Assembly (NCBI RefSeq): GCF_002813325.1
Contig: NZ_PHUG01000001.1
Location: 372,001 to 436,000, forward strand
Source of the DNA: Janthinobacterium sp. 64
GTDB taxonomy: Bacteria; Pseudomonadota; Gammaproteobacteria; Burkholderiales; Burkholderiaceae_D
Direction of reading: 5' to 3'
DNA: 64,000 nucleotides
Notes under the pieces: model-generated
What the model was told of the DNA's origin: nothing
What the model saw: the letters and a program-made list of their open reading frames with translations, nothing else
Database searches by the model: none
In this document: positions 52,894 through 63,100 of the stretch, in pieces
Position numbering within the stretch: position 1 is the stretch's first letter
How the letters are laid out: every line of letters begins with the position of its first letter
Position numbers and translations under genes: made by a program

Positions 52894-54197
52894 CCATCCG
52901 CCGCCAGTTGTTGCTCGGTTTGCTGGCGGCCACCTTGCTGTGCGTGCTCGGTGCCGGCATTTCGCTGTTCCGCTCGCTGTTGGAAGAAGCCAATGAACTG
53001 GCCGATTTGCAGCTGCGCCAGCTGGCCGTGGCCTTGCCCGACGAGTTCGAGCCGCAGACGGACTCGCCGGCCGCGCAAGAGCCGGAAGAAGCGTTCGTGC
53101 TGCAGGCGTGGGACGAGGATGGACAGCCCTTGCCCGTCTTGCCTGACCAGCCGGTACTGCCGCGCTATGCACTGGCCGGCTTTGCCGATGTCACGTTGCG
53201 CGGCGAAGACTGGCGCCTGTACGGCGAGACGCGGCGCGGCCGCTACGTGCAGGTGGCGCAGGCGCAAGCCGTGCGCGACCAGCTGGCCTGGCAGATGACC
53301 ATGCGCGCTGGCGCGCCCCTGCTGGCGTTCGCGCTGATCCTGGCGCTGCTGATCGTCGCCGTCGTGGGTCGCGCGCTGGCACCGCTGCACCGGCTGGCCG
53401 AATCCGTGGCGGGCCGTTCGCCCGACGCACTGACGCCGCTGGCGGCCGACGACATGCCGCCCGAGTTGCGGCCCGTGGCGCTGGCGCTGAATGGCTTGAT
53501 GCGGCGGTTCGAGGCGGCGCTGACGGCGCAGCGCACCTTTGTTGCCGATGCGGCGCATGAATTGCGCTCGCCGCTGACGGCGCTGAAACTGCAGCTGCAA
53601 GTGGCCGAGCGGGCCGGCAGCGAGGAAGAACGCCGCGTGGCGCTGGCGCGGCTGCACGAAAGGCTGGACCGCAGCACGCACCTGGTGCGGCAATTGCTCA
53701 GCCTGGCGCGCCATGAAACGGCGCTGACGGCCAGCCAGCTGCACACGGTGGACCTGGGCCAGTTGCTGGAAGCGGCCGTGGCCGACCACAGCGCGCTGGC
53801 CGATAGCCGCGACATCGACCTGGGCGTGGTGGAAGCGTCGCCAGCCAGGATATTGGTGCAGGCCGATCCCGACGGTTTGCAAGTGCTGCTGAATAACCTG
53901 ATCGACAACGCCTTGCGCTATACGCAGCAGGGCGGCAGGGTCGATTTGCAGGCGGCGCTGGAAGAGGGCAGGCCGCTGCTGCGCGTGTCCGACAACGGCC
54001 CCGGCGTGCCGCAGCAGCACCATGCGCGCCTGTTCGACCGCTTCTTCCGTCCCGACGGCAACGACGCCTGGGGCTGCGGCCTGGGCCTGTCCATCGTGCG
54101 CCACATCGCCGAGCACCACCAGGCCGATATCGCGCTGGCCGACGGCGAGGCGGGACGGGGACTGCAAGTGACGGTGCGCTTTCCGCAAGCGGCGTGA
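52887..54197 (+). CDS. Sensor histidine kinase (QseC-like, 2CSK_N sensor)
   Basis: The 436-residue inner-membrane kinase starts at TTG 52887 inside the regulator gene; no ATG is available. It has a first membrane segment (LLLGLLAATLLCVLGAGISL) and a periplasmic sensor of about 120 residues. A second segment (LLAFALILALLIVAVVG) and the phospho-accepting H224 in DAAHELRSPLTAL follow. N box NLIDNALRYT, G1 DNGPGVP and G2 GCGLGLSIV complete the ATPase. The preceding regulator gene is its partner; the signal is unknown. A terminator follows. Confidence 0.92.
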   Translation: MLTIRRQLLLGLLAATLLCVLGAGISLFRSLLEEANELADLQLRQLAVALPDEFEPQTDSPAAQEPEEAFVLQAWDEDGQPLPVLPDQPVLPRYALAGFADVTLRGEDWRLYGETRRGRYVQVAQAQAVRDQLAWQMTMRAGAPLLAFALILALLIVAVVGRALAPLHRLAESVAGRSPDALTPLAADDMPPELRPVALALNGLMRRFEAALTAQRTFVADAAHELRSPLTALKLQLQVAERAGSEEERRVALARLHERLDRSTHLVRQLLSLARHETALTASQLHTVDLGQLLEAAVADHSALADSRDIDLGVVEASPARILVQADPDGLQVLLNNLIDNALRYTQQGGRVDLQAALEEGRPLLRVSDNGPGVPQQHHARLFDRFFRPDGNDAWGCGLGLSIVRHIAEHHQADIALADGEAGRGLQVTVRFPQAA

Positions 54198-54203
54198 ACG
54201 GTC

Positions 54204-54239
54204 AAAAAAAAGCGGATGCCGGCGAGGGCATCCGCTTTT
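54204..54239. terminator. Bidirectional terminator between the kinase and nitroreductase genes
   Basis: A perfect 13-bp stem AAAAGCGGATGCC / GGCATCCGCTTTT with loop GGCGAG is flanked by A and T runs. It serves both convergent genes. Confidence 0.88.
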
Positions 54240-54266
54240 CAGTCAAGGGCGAGGCGCTGAAAACGC

Positions 54267-54905
54267 TCAGGCCAGCTCGGTGATGAACTGTTCGCGCGCA
54301 GGGCGCACTTTTTTCAGGTCCACCAGCCAGTCGCCTTCGTCGGCGCGGTAACCGAGCGGCAGCATGACGACGGAACGCAGGCCTTTTTCACGCAAGCCCA
54401 GGATCTCGTCGACCTTGGCCGGATCAAAACCTTCCATCGGCGTCGAATCGACTTTTTCCTGCGCCGCTGCGATCAGGGCCGTGCCCACGCCGATATACGC
54501 CTGGCGCGCCGCGTGCTGGTAGTTGGTTTCCGCATCGCGCTGCGGGTACGCGGCCAGGATTTGCTGGCGGTACGCTTCCCAGCCTTCATTCTTGAAGCCG
54601 CGCACTTCATTGACCAGGTCAAAGCGCGCGTTGATGCGTTCTACCGTGTAATTGTCCCAGGCGGCAAACACCAGCAGATGCGAGGCGTCCGTCACTTGCG
54701 ACTGGTTCCACGCATGCGGCTTGATCTGTTCGCGCAGGGCCGGATTCGTCACGACGAACACTTCATACGGGTGCAGTCCGCTGGAGCTGGCCGTCAGGCG
54801 CACGGCTTCCAGGATGCGCTCGACCTTGTCTTGCGGCACCGTTTTCGTCGGGTCCATCTTCTTGGTGGCGTAGCGCCATTGCAGTGTTTCGAGCAGTGCG
54901 GACAT
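54267..54905 (-). CDS. NAD(P)H-dependent nitroreductase (NfsB/YdgI type)
   Basis: The 212-residue flavoprotein reduces nitroaromatics and quinones. Family features are the FMN-binding start LQWRYATKKMDPTKTV, ASSSGLHPYEVFVVT, the DASHLLVFAA block, and the C-terminal pattern LREKGLRSVVMLPLGYRADE. ATG 54905 (MSALLETL) has AAGAGA upstream at good spacing; an ATG five codons earlier has none. It is a single gene between a shared terminator and the aldo/keto reductase gene. Confidence 0.9.
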   Translation of the reverse strand: MSALLETLQWRYATKKMDPTKTVPQDKVERILEAVRLTASSSGLHPYEVFVVTNPALREQIKPHAWNQSQVTDASHLLVFAAWDNYTVERINARFDLVNEVRGFKNEGWEAYRQQILAAYPQRDAETNYQHAARQAYIGVGTALIAAAQEKVDSTPMEGFDPAKVDEILGLREKGLRSVVMLPLGYRADEGDWLVDLKKVRPAREQFITELA

Positions 54906-55025
54906 GTCAATCTCTTTCATAATGAATAGTTCAGATTGGAAATGATAGCGGATTCGGGCATTTCAAGTGCAAAGGTGCAAAGAATTGCTTGTCGTACTCA
55001 AGTTAGCGCACTCAAGGCCTGTTGT

Positions 55026-56024
55026 CTACAGGCCAAGCATGGCAAGCTCATGTTGCGGGTAGCGCGCGCCCTGCACGCTGGCGGGCGCGATGGCCGCGCC
55101 GATGGCAGCCAGCTCGGCGTCGCTCAATTTGATCTGCGCGGCGGCCACGTTCTCTTCCAGGTGCGCCACGCTGCGGGCGCCGGGAATCGGCACGATGTCA
55201 GTACCTTGCGCCAGCAGCCAGGCCAGCGCCAGCTGCGCCGCCGTCGCGCCGCGCGCCGCCGCCAGGCGCCGCAGTTCGGCCACCATGGTCGCGTTGGCCG
55301 CCATCGCCGGCGGCTGGAAGCGGGGCAGGCTGTGGCGGTAATCGTCGGGCGCCAGCGCGGCGGCGGACGCAAGCTGGCCCGTCAAAAATCCCCGGCCCAG
55401 CGGGCTGTAAGGGACGAAGCCGATGCCGAGCGCGCGGCAGGCGGGCAGCACCTCCGCTTCCACGTCGCGGCTCCACAGCGAGTATTCGGACTGCACGGCC
55501 GCAATCGGGTGCACGGCGTGGGCGCGGCGCACGGTGGCGGCCGACACTTCCGACAGCCCCAGGTGGCGCACCTTGCCCGCCCGCACCAGCTCCGCCATGG
55601 CGCCGACCACGTCTTCGATGGGCACGGCGGGGTCCACGCGGTGCTGGTACAGCAAGTCGATGCATTCGATGCCGAGCCGGGACAGCGAACCTTCCACGGC
55701 TTGCACGATGTGTTCGGGCCGGCTGTCGACACCCGCCATGCGTTCCACGCCCTGGCCGTGCGGCAATATCTTGAAGCCGAACTTGGTGGCGATGTGGACC
55801 TTGCCGCGCAGCTGCTTCAGGGCGCGCCCTACCAGTTCCTCGTTGGCGTAGGGGCCGTAGACTTCCGCCGTGTCGATCAGGCTCACGCCCAGTTCCACGG
55901 CGCGGTGCAGCACGCGCAGCGAGGTGGCCTCGTCCGCGCCGCCATAGGCAAAGCTCATGCCCATGCAGCCCAGGCCGATGGGGGCGACGCGCAAGCCGGT
56001 GTTGCCCAGTGTTCTGTGTTCCAT
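55026..56024 (-). CDS. Aldo/keto reductase
   Basis: The 332-residue TIM-barrel oxidoreductase uses NADPH to reduce aldehydes and ketones. The catalytic tetrad is intact: D51 and Y56 (DTAEVYGPYANEE), K81 (IATKFGF) and H128 (LLYQHRVD). The cofactor-binding end IPGARSVAHLEENVAA is present. It belongs to the AKR subfamily typified by YakC/AKR13-type enzymes. It is divergent from a LysR regulator (about 100-base gap), which probably controls it. The substrate is unknown. Confidence 0.93.
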   Translation of the reverse strand: MEHRTLGNTGLRVAPIGLGCMGMSFAYGGADEATSLRVLHRAVELGVSLIDTAEVYGPYANEELVGRALKQLRGKVHIATKFGFKILPHGQGVERMAGVDSRPEHIVQAVEGSLSRLGIECIDLLYQHRVDPAVPIEDVVGAMAELVRAGKVRHLGLSEVSAATVRRAHAVHPIAAVQSEYSLWSRDVEAEVLPACRALGIGFVPYSPLGRGFLTGQLASAAALAPDDYRHSLPRFQPPAMAANATMVAELRRLAAARGATAAQLALAWLLAQGTDIVPIPGARSVAHLEENVAAAQIKLSDAELAAIGAAIAPASVQGARYPQHELAMLGL

Positions 56025-56124
56025 TTTTCACTCCTCTTCAAAAAAAGATGCAAGGAGTATGGGTGAAGCAACAGCATGCGATAAGATGGTTAATCCTGCA
56101 TGTATTGCTGAATGAAACTCATGA

Positions 56125-57012
56125 ATGATGGCTGACCTCAACGAATTGACGGCCTTTGCCGCCGTCGCCCGCCTGCGCAGTTTTCGCCATGCGGCGCTGG
56201 AACGTGGCGTGTCCGCCTCCGCCCTCAGCCACGCGCTGCGCGCGCTGGAAGAGCGCCTGGGCGTACGCCTGCTGAACCGCACCACGCGCAGCGTCACGCC
56301 GACCGAGGCGGGCCGGCAGCTCCTGGCGCGGCTCACGCCGGCCATGCGCGAAATCGACGACGCCTTGCAAGACTTGAGCACCTTGCAGGATGTGCCCACA
56401 GGCAAGCTGCGCCTGAACGTGCCCCGTCCGGCCGCGCGGCTGCTGCTCGCGCCCATGCTGGCCGGTTTCGTCGCCCGTTATCCGCGCGTGCAGGTCGAGG
56501 TGGTGACCGACGACGGCATGATCGATATCGTGCGCGATGGTTTTGACGCGGGCATCCGCTTCGGCGAACAGGTCGCGGCCGACATGATCGCCGTGCCCGT
56601 GGGCGCGCCGCAACCGTTCGTGGTGGTGGGCTCGCCCGCCTACCTGGCGGCGCATGGGGCGCCAAGCATGCCGCGCGACTTGCTGGAACACGCCTGCATA
56701 GGCCGGCGTTTTCCCAGCGGACGCCAGTATGCGTGGGAGTTCGGGCAGGACGGGGAGGGTGTCAGCATTGCCGTCGGCGGGTCGCTCGTGTTCGACGACG
56801 ATGCACTGATGCTGCGCGCGGCGCGCGATGGCGCGGGGTTGGCCTATGTGTACGAGGCCGATGCGCGCGCCGATATCGCGGCAGGGCGCCTGGCGTGCGT
56901 GCTGGAGCACTGCCTGCCGCCGCCGTCGCGCTACTTCCTGTATTACGCGGGCCGGCGGCAGATGCCGGCCGTCTTGCGCGCTTTTGTCGACATGCTGCGC
57001 GCGCCGGCGTAG
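56125..57012 (+). CDS. LysR-family transcriptional regulator
   Basis: The 295-residue protein has the N-terminal winged helix (LNELTAFAAVARLRSFRHAA; SALSHALRALEERLGVRLLN) and a C-terminal periplasmic-binding-like co-inducer domain (GKLRLNVPRPAARLLLAPML onwards). LysR proteins usually regulate the divergent gene, here the aldo/keto reductase. ATG 56125 is chosen; the next codon is also ATG. It ends flush against the convergent kinase gene with no spacer. Confidence 0.92.
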   Translation: MMADLNELTAFAAVARLRSFRHAALERGVSASALSHALRALEERLGVRLLNRTTRSVTPTEAGRQLLARLTPAMREIDDALQDLSTLQDVPTGKLRLNVPRPAARLLLAPMLAGFVARYPRVQVEVVTDDGMIDIVRDGFDAGIRFGEQVAADMIAVPVGAPQPFVVVGSPAYLAAHGAPSMPRDLLEHACIGRRFPSGRQYAWEFGQDGEGVSIAVGGSLVFDDDALMLRAARDGAGLAYVYEADARADIAAGRLACVLEHCLPPPSRYFLYYAGRRQMPAVLRAFVDMLRAPA

Positions 57013-58098
57013 TCAGCCGGCGGGCGGCGGCGGGGCATGCTCGACCGGCCACTTCACGGTAAACACGCTGCCGCCCGCCTTGCCGCGCGTGCAGACGGCG
57101 CTGCCGCCGTGTGCGCGCGCGATGGCCTCGACCACGGCCAGGCCCAGGCCGCTGCCGGCATGCAGGTCGGCGCCGTCGCTGTCACCGCGGCGAAACGCCT
57201 CGAATACATGCTGTGCCAGTTCCTCGGCAATGCCGGGCCCCGCATCCTCGACGCTCAGGTAGTACTGGCCAGCTTGCACGCGCGTGCGCACGCGCAGCAG
57301 GCCCGGATGCGCATAGCGGCGCGCGTTGTCGAGCAGGGCCAGCACGATCTGCCGGATGCGCGCCGCGTCGCAGCAGACGGGATGGTCAGACAGGTGCAAT
57401 TGCAGGGTAAAGCCGGCCGCGGTCATCTCCGGCGCCAGCAGCCGGCGCACTTCCTCGATTTCCAGGGTCAGGTCCGTCCACGCCATGCGCAGCTGCATGT
57501 GGCCGCTGTCGGCCAGGCTCAGGGTACGCAGGTCCTCGATCAGGCGGCCCAGGTCCTCGACTTGCGCCAGCAGGCTGGAAAACGGCACTTCCTCGGGCTT
57601 GAAGACGCCGTCGACGACGCCTTGCAAGGTGCCGCGCAGGATGGTCACGGGCGTGCGCAGTTCGTGCGCGATGGCCGCGTTCCACGTTTCGCTTTCCTTG
57701 GCGCCCCGCTGCAGGCGCTCGGCCATGCTGTTGAAATCATCGACCAGCATGGCCGTTTCGCCCAGGCTGCGGTCGCCGGCAAACGCGCGCGCGGACAGGT
57801 CGCCATGGGCCACGCGGCGCACGCTGTCCATCACGGAATTGATCGGTTTCAATATGCGCGAGGCCAGCTTGAGGGCGAAAAACGCGGCCAGGCCCAGGCC
57901 GAAGATGGTGATGGCGAAGATCCACAGCCATTCGACGGTGCTGGGCGACCAGTCGTCCGGCTCGGACAGCATGCCGGGATCGATCTTGAAGGCGATGGCA
58001 AAAAACATCCAGGAACCGATCCAGATGATCAGGATGCTGCTGACCATCAGCACGGACATCGACAGGATGATCTGCCGGTTCAGGCCCGTGAAGCGCAT
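57013..58098 (-). CDS. Sensor histidine kinase (BaeS/AdeS-like)
   Basis: The 361-residue inner-membrane kinase has two membrane segments (about 10-35 and 57-78) with a very short periplasmic loop, a HAMP domain (about 80-132), phospho-accepting H145 (AIAHELRTPVTIL), N box ALLDNARRYA, G1 DAGPGIA and G2 GSGLGLAVVEAIA. The short sensor loop suggests it reads membrane or efflux-substrate stress. It is the partner of the response regulator just upstream (one-base overlap), and the pair is divergent from an RND pump operon that it probably controls. Confidence 0.92.
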   Translation of the reverse strand: MRFTGLNRQIILSMSVLMVSSILIIWIGSWMFFAIAFKIDPGMLSEPDDWSPSTVEWLWIFAITIFGLGLAAFFALKLASRILKPINSVMDSVRRVAHGDLSARAFAGDRSLGETAMLVDDFNSMAERLQRGAKESETWNAAIAHELRTPVTILRGTLQGVVDGVFKPEEVPFSSLLAQVEDLGRLIEDLRTLSLADSGHMQLRMAWTDLTLEIEEVRRLLAPEMTAAGFTLQLHLSDHPVCCDAARIRQIVLALLDNARRYAHPGLLRVRTRVQAGQYYLSVEDAGPGIAEELAQHVFEAFRRGDSDGADLHAGSGLGLAVVEAIARAHGGSAVCTRGKAGGSVFTVKWPVEHAPPPPAG

Positions 58099-58850
58099 CA
58101 GTCGCTTTCCAGCCGGTAGCCCACGCCGCGCAGGCTGGCCGGCATGTTCATCACGCCCGCTTCTTCCAGCTTCTTGCGCAGCTTGCTGACGTGGCTATCC
58201 ACCGTGCGTTCCATCGAATTGCTCTCGGGCATGCACGACTCCAGCAATTCCAGGCGGCTGCAGACGCGGCGCGGCGTGCGCGCCAGGTGCGCCAGCAGGC
58301 GAAATTCCGTCAAGGTCAGGCTGAGCATGAGAGGCTGGGCCATGCCATCCTGCAGGACGCTGGCCACATACGTTTCCTGGTCGATTTCGATGGGGCCGCA
58401 GCGCAGGCGCTGGCCGCCCACCGGGTGATGGCGCACGCGCGAGCGGCGCAGCACGGCCGCCACGCGGGCCACCACTTCGGCCGGATTGAAGGGCTTGATG
58501 ATGTAGTCGTCGGCGCCCACGCGCAGCGCGGCCAGCTTGTCGGCATCCTGGTCGCGCGCCGTGAGCATGATGACGGGCGTTTCGCCGCGCCGCCGCACTT
58601 CCGTCAGCACGCCCCAGCCATCGACACGGGGCATCTGCACGTCGAGCAGCAGCAGGTCCGGCGCCAGCGCCAGGTGCTGCTGCAGCGCTTCCTGGCCATC
58701 GAGGGCGAAGGCCGTGCGGTAGCCGTCGCGCTCGAGGTAACCGGCGAGGATGCGGGCGATTTGCGGTTCATCTTCGGCGATCAGGACGAGGGCGGAAGGC
58801 GGCGTGGTGGCAAGGAAGGACGGCTGGCTGGCGCTGTGATGATAGTTCAT
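58098..58850 (-). CDS. OmpR-family response regulator (BaeR/AdeR-like)
   Basis: The 250-residue regulator has a receiver domain (IAEDEPQ acidic pocket, phospho-acceptor D70 in LLLLDVQMPRVDGWG, Thr in MLTARD, Lys in YIIKPFNP) and a winged-helix domain (LTLTEFRLLAHLARTPRRV; ERTVDSHVSKLRKKLEE). A roughly 20-residue N-terminal extension rich in Ser/Pro/His precedes the fold, so the true start could be a little downstream. It is divergent from the RND adaptor gene, as in AdeRS-AdeABC. Confidence 0.92.
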   Translation of the reverse strand: MNYHHSASQPSFLATTPPSALVLIAEDEPQIARILAGYLERDGYRTAFALDGQEALQQHLALAPDLLLLDVQMPRVDGWGVLTEVRRRGETPVIMLTARDQDADKLAALRVGADDYIIKPFNPAEVVARVAAVLRRSRVRHHPVGGQRLRCGPIEIDQETYVASVLQDGMAQPLMLSLTLTEFRLLAHLARTPRRVCSRLELLESCMPESNSMERTVDSHVSKLRKKLEEAGVMNMPASLRGVGYRLESD

Positions 58851-58983
58851 GCGCGGAGTCTAGCATTCTTCGCCGTCTCCATCGAATCTCCACATTTCTT
58901 TGACGGAACATCCACGCAAGGCTTTTATGCTGCGCGTATCTGTCGACCGGACCGCCGGTTGGGATCTGCCATAGAGAAAGACC
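58851..58983. promoter_or_regulatory. Divergent control region between response regulator and RND operon
   Basis: The 133-base spacer contains a plausible plus-strand promoter: TTGACG (58900-58905), 17 bases, TTTTAT (58923-58928). Two TCCAC units (about 58889 and 58911) spaced by about two helical turns flank the -35 and could be part of a response-regulator direct repeat. Both assignments are by eye only. Confidence 0.35.
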
Positions 58984-60141
58984 ATGCATCCGAGCTTCTT
59001 CACCAAAAAAAATAGTTTGATCGCCGCGGCGCTGCTCAGCCTTGCCGCCTGTTCCCAACCCGCGCCGGAAGAAGGCGCGGCGCCGCCCGCCGCCGTCACC
59101 GTGCTCAAGCTGCAAGCGGCGCCCGTGGTCCTCAGCGACGAATTGCCGGGCAGGGTGGCGGCCTTCCGCACGGCCGACATCCGCCCGCAGGTGGGCGGCA
59201 TCGTGTTGCGCCGCCAGTTCGAGCAGGGCGCGGAAGTAAAAGCGGGGCAGAAGCTGTTCCAGCTCAATCCCGCGCCGTTCCAGGCGGATGTCGATTCGGC
59301 CGCCGCCGCCCTGCAGCATGCGGTGGCCACGGCGAAGCGCGCCAGCAGCCAGGCCGACAGGTTAACACCGCTGGTGGAAGCGGACGCCATCAGCCGCCAG
59401 GCGTATGACGACGCCGTGGCCCAGCGCGAGCAAGCCGTGGCCACCGTGGCGCAGGCGCGGGCCAGCCTGGCGCGGCGCCGCCTGGACCTGGCCTTTGCCA
59501 GCATCGAAGCGCCCATTGCCGGGCGCATCGGCTCTGAACTGGTGACGGAAGGCGCGCTGGTGGGCCTGGCCGATGCCGCGCCGATGGCGCGCATCCAGCA
59601 GATCGACAAGGTGTATGTCGACGTGCGCCAGCCGGCCGCCGCGCTGGCCGCGCTGCAAGCCTCCGGTAACGGAGGCGCGGACAAGCTGCCCGTGACCATT
59701 CTGGGCGCCGATGGCCAGCCGCATCCCGTCACGGGCCGCATCCTGTTCTCGGGCATCAGCGTCGATGCGGGCACGGGCGACGCCGTCGTCCGCGTGCTGG
59801 TCGACAATCCGCAGCGCCAGCTGCTGCCGGGCATGTTCGTGCGCGCCCGCATCGCGCGCGCCGTGCAAGCCAATGGCGTGCTGCTGCCGCAGCAAGCCGT
59901 CTTGCGCAGCAGCGATGGCCAGGCGCAGGCCTGGGTGCTCGATGGCACGAACAAAGCGAGCCTGAAACCGATCGCCGTGGGCGACGTGGTCGAGCACCAG
60001 TACGTGGTCAATGGCGGCTTGAAAGCGGGAGACACCGTCGTCATCGAAGGCCAGGAACGCTTGCAGCCGGGCGCCACCGCCGCGCCGCAGCCGTGGAAGC
60101 CGGCCGTCGTGGCAACGGCGGCTGCCGCCAAGGCCCGTTGA
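58984..60141 (+). CDS. RND efflux periplasmic adaptor (membrane fusion lipoprotein, AcrA/MexA/AdeA-like)
   Basis: The 385-residue precursor has a lipoprotein signal with lipobox LAAC (AALLSLAACSQ). Adaptor domains follow: lipoyl half-motif (ELPGRVAAFRTADIRPQVGG), alpha-hairpin (about 95-170), second lipoyl half (FASIEAPIAGRIG), beta-barrel and membrane-proximal domain. It links the inner-membrane pump to the outer-membrane channel, both encoded next. The operon order adaptor-pump-channel and the divergent two-component pair suggest inducible multidrug efflux. Confidence 0.95.
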   Translation: MHPSFFTKKNSLIAAALLSLAACSQPAPEEGAAPPAAVTVLKLQAAPVVLSDELPGRVAAFRTADIRPQVGGIVLRRQFEQGAEVKAGQKLFQLNPAPFQADVDSAAAALQHAVATAKRASSQADRLTPLVEADAISRQAYDDAVAQREQAVATVAQARASLARRRLDLAFASIEAPIAGRIGSELVTEGALVGLADAAPMARIQQIDKVYVDVRQPAAALAALQASGNGGADKLPVTILGADGQPHPVTGRILFSGISVDAGTGDAVVRVLVDNPQRQLLPGMFVRARIARAVQANGVLLPQQAVLRSSDGQAQAWVLDGTNKASLKPIAVGDVVEHQYVVNGGLKAGDTVVIEGQERLQPGATAAPQPWKPAVVATAAAAKAR

Positions 60142-60174
60142 TGCCCACTTTGAATACAATGAAAGCCTAACGAC

Positions 60175-63100
60175 ATGCCTCAATTTTTCATCAACCGCCC
60201 CGTCTTTGCGTGGGTGGTGGCGGTCTTCATCGTCCTGTTCGGACTGATCGCCATACCGCAATTGCCGATTGCGCGCTTCCCTTCGGTGGCGCCGCCCAGC
60301 GTCAGCATCAGCGCCAACTACCCTGGCGCCACGCCGCAAACCATGAACGATTCCGTGGTGGGCCTGATCGAACGCGAACTGTCGGGCGTCAAGCACCTGC
60401 TGTATTTCGAGTCGTCCACCGATACCTCGGGTTCGGCCTCGATCACCGTCACCTTCCAGCCCGGCACGAACCCGGAAATGGCGCAGGTGGATGTGCAAAA
60501 CCGCCTGAAAGCCATCGAGCCGCGTTTGCCGCAAGCCGTGCGGCAAAATGGCTTGACGGTGGAATCGGCGTCGTCAGGCTTCCTGATGATCGTCAGCCTG
60601 ATTTCCGACAATGGCCAGCACGATGAAGTGGCGCTGGGCGACTACCTGGCGCGCAACGTGACGGAAGAACTGCGCCGCATTCCCGGCGTGGGCAAGGTGC
60701 AGCTGTTCGGCTCCGAGCGGGCCATGCGCATCTGGGTCGATCCGGCCAAGCTGGTGTCGTACAACATCGCCATGGGCGAGCTGACGGCCGCCATCGCGCA
60801 GCAAAATGCGCAGATCGCCCCGGGCCGCCTGGGCGATTCACCCGCCGTGCACGGCCAGCGCGTCACCATCCCGCTGACGGTGCAGGGCCAGTTGCAAACG
60901 CCGGCCGAATTTGCCGCCATCGTGCTGCGCGCGAATGCGGACGGCTCGAAAGTGACCATCGGCGACGTGGCGAAAGTGTCGCTGGGCGCGCAAAGCTTCA
61001 ACTTCAGCATCCGTGAAAACGGCCAAGCCGCGTCGGGCGCCGCCGTCATGCTGTCGCCCGGTGCCAACGCCGTGCAGACGGCGGCCGCCGTGCGCGCGCG
61101 CATGGCCGAACTGGCGCACACCATGCCGGCCGGGATCAAGTATTCGGTACCGTTCGACACGGCGCCGTTCGTGAAAATCTCGATTGAAAAGGTGATCGTC
61201 ACCCTGCTGGAAGCGATGGTGCTGGTCTTCCTCGTCATGTACCTGTTCCTGCAAAAGATACGCTACACCCTGATACCCGCCATCGTCGCGCCGATTGCCC
61301 TGATGGGCACCTTCACGGTGATGCTGCTGGCCGGCTATTCCGTCAACGTGCTGACCATGTTCGGCATGGTGCTGGCCATCGGCATCATCGTCGACGATGC
61401 CATCGTGGTGGTGGAAGCCGTCGAGCGCCTGATGGCCACCGAGGGCTTGTCGCCGAAGGAAGCGACGTCGAAAGCGATGCGCGAAATTACCGGTGCGGTC
61501 GTGGGCATCACCCTGGTGCTGACGGCCGTGTTCATCCCGATGGCCCTGGCCAGCGGTTCCGTGGGCGCGATCTACCGCCAGTTCACCCTGGCGATGGCCG
61601 TCTCGATTTTGTTCTCGGCGTTCCTGGCCTTGACCCTGACGCCGGCCCTGTGCGCCACCATGCTCAAACCCATCGGCCCGCACGACCATGACAAGAAGGG
61701 CTTCTTCCTGTGGTTCGACCGCCAGTTTGAGCGCATGACGGCGCGCTATGAAAAAGGCGTGGTGGCGATGGTCAAACGCGCCGGCCGCTCGATGGTCGTA
61801 TATGGCGCCATCGTCGCGGCGCTGGGCGTCGCTTTCATGCAGCTGCCATCGGCCTTTTTGCCGGAAGAAGACCAGGGATACTTCATCACCTCGATCCAGC
61901 TGCCGTCCGACGCCACCATGGAGCGCACGCTCGATGTCGTCAAGCTGTACGAGCAGCACGTGGCCACGCGGCCCGGCATCGAAGTGAACCAATCGATCCT
62001 TGGCTTCAGTTTTTCCGGCGCGGGGCCGAATGCGGGCCTGGCGTTCACCATGCTGAAGGACTGGAAAGAGCGCAACGGCGCCACGGCGCAGGAAGAAGTG
62101 GCGCTGGCGCAGGCCGCCATGTCGCAGGCGAAGGAGGGCGTGATCATGAGTTTGATGCCGCCCGCCATCGATGAACTGGGCAACTCGTCCGGCTTTTCCA
62201 TGCGCTTGCAAGACCGCGCCAGCCAGGGCATCGCTGCCCTGCAGGCGGCGCAGAACCAGCTGCTGGGCCTGGCCGCGCAAAGCGGCAAGGTGGCCGGCGT
62301 GTATCCGGACGGCTTGCCGCCGGGCGCCAGCGTGCGCCTCGATATCGACCGCACCAAGGCCGAAGCGCTGGGCGTGTCGTTTACGGCCATTGCCGACATG
62401 CTGACGGCGGCCATGGGTTCGACCTATGTCAACGATTTCCCCAACGCTGGCCGCATGCAGCAGGTGATCATCCAGGCCGATGCGCCGTCGCGCATGCAGT
62501 TGAACGACGTACTGGCCCTGCGCATCCGCAATAACGCGGGCGGCATGGTGGCGCTGGGTGAACTGGTGCGCCCCGTGTGGAGCGAGTCGCCGCTGCAGCT
62601 GGTGCGCTACCAGGGTTACCCTGCGGCGCGCATTTCGGGCAGCGCGGCACCCGGTGTGTCGAGCGGCGACGCCATGCTGGAAATGGAGCGGCTCGTGAAG
62701 CAATTGCCGCCCGGTTTCGCGCTGGCGTGGACGGGCCAGTCGCTGCAAGAGAAGGAATCGGCGTCGCAAGCACCGATGCTGATGGCGCTGTCGATGCTGG
62801 TGGTCTTCCTCGTGCTGGCGGCCCTGTATGAAAGCTGGTCGATTCCCGTCTCCGTGATGCTGGTCGTGCCTTTGGGCTTGCTGGGCGCCGTGCTGGCCGT
62901 GATGTTGCGCGGCATGCCGAACGACGTGTTCTTCAAGGTGGGCATGATCACGATCATCGGCCTGTCGGCGAAGAATGCGATTTTGATCGTCGAATATGCG
63001 CGCCAGCTGCAGGCGCAAGGGCGTGGCTTGGTCGAAGCGACGGTGGAAGCGGCTAGATTGCGCTTGCGCCCGATCTTGATGACGTCGCTGGCATTTGCGC

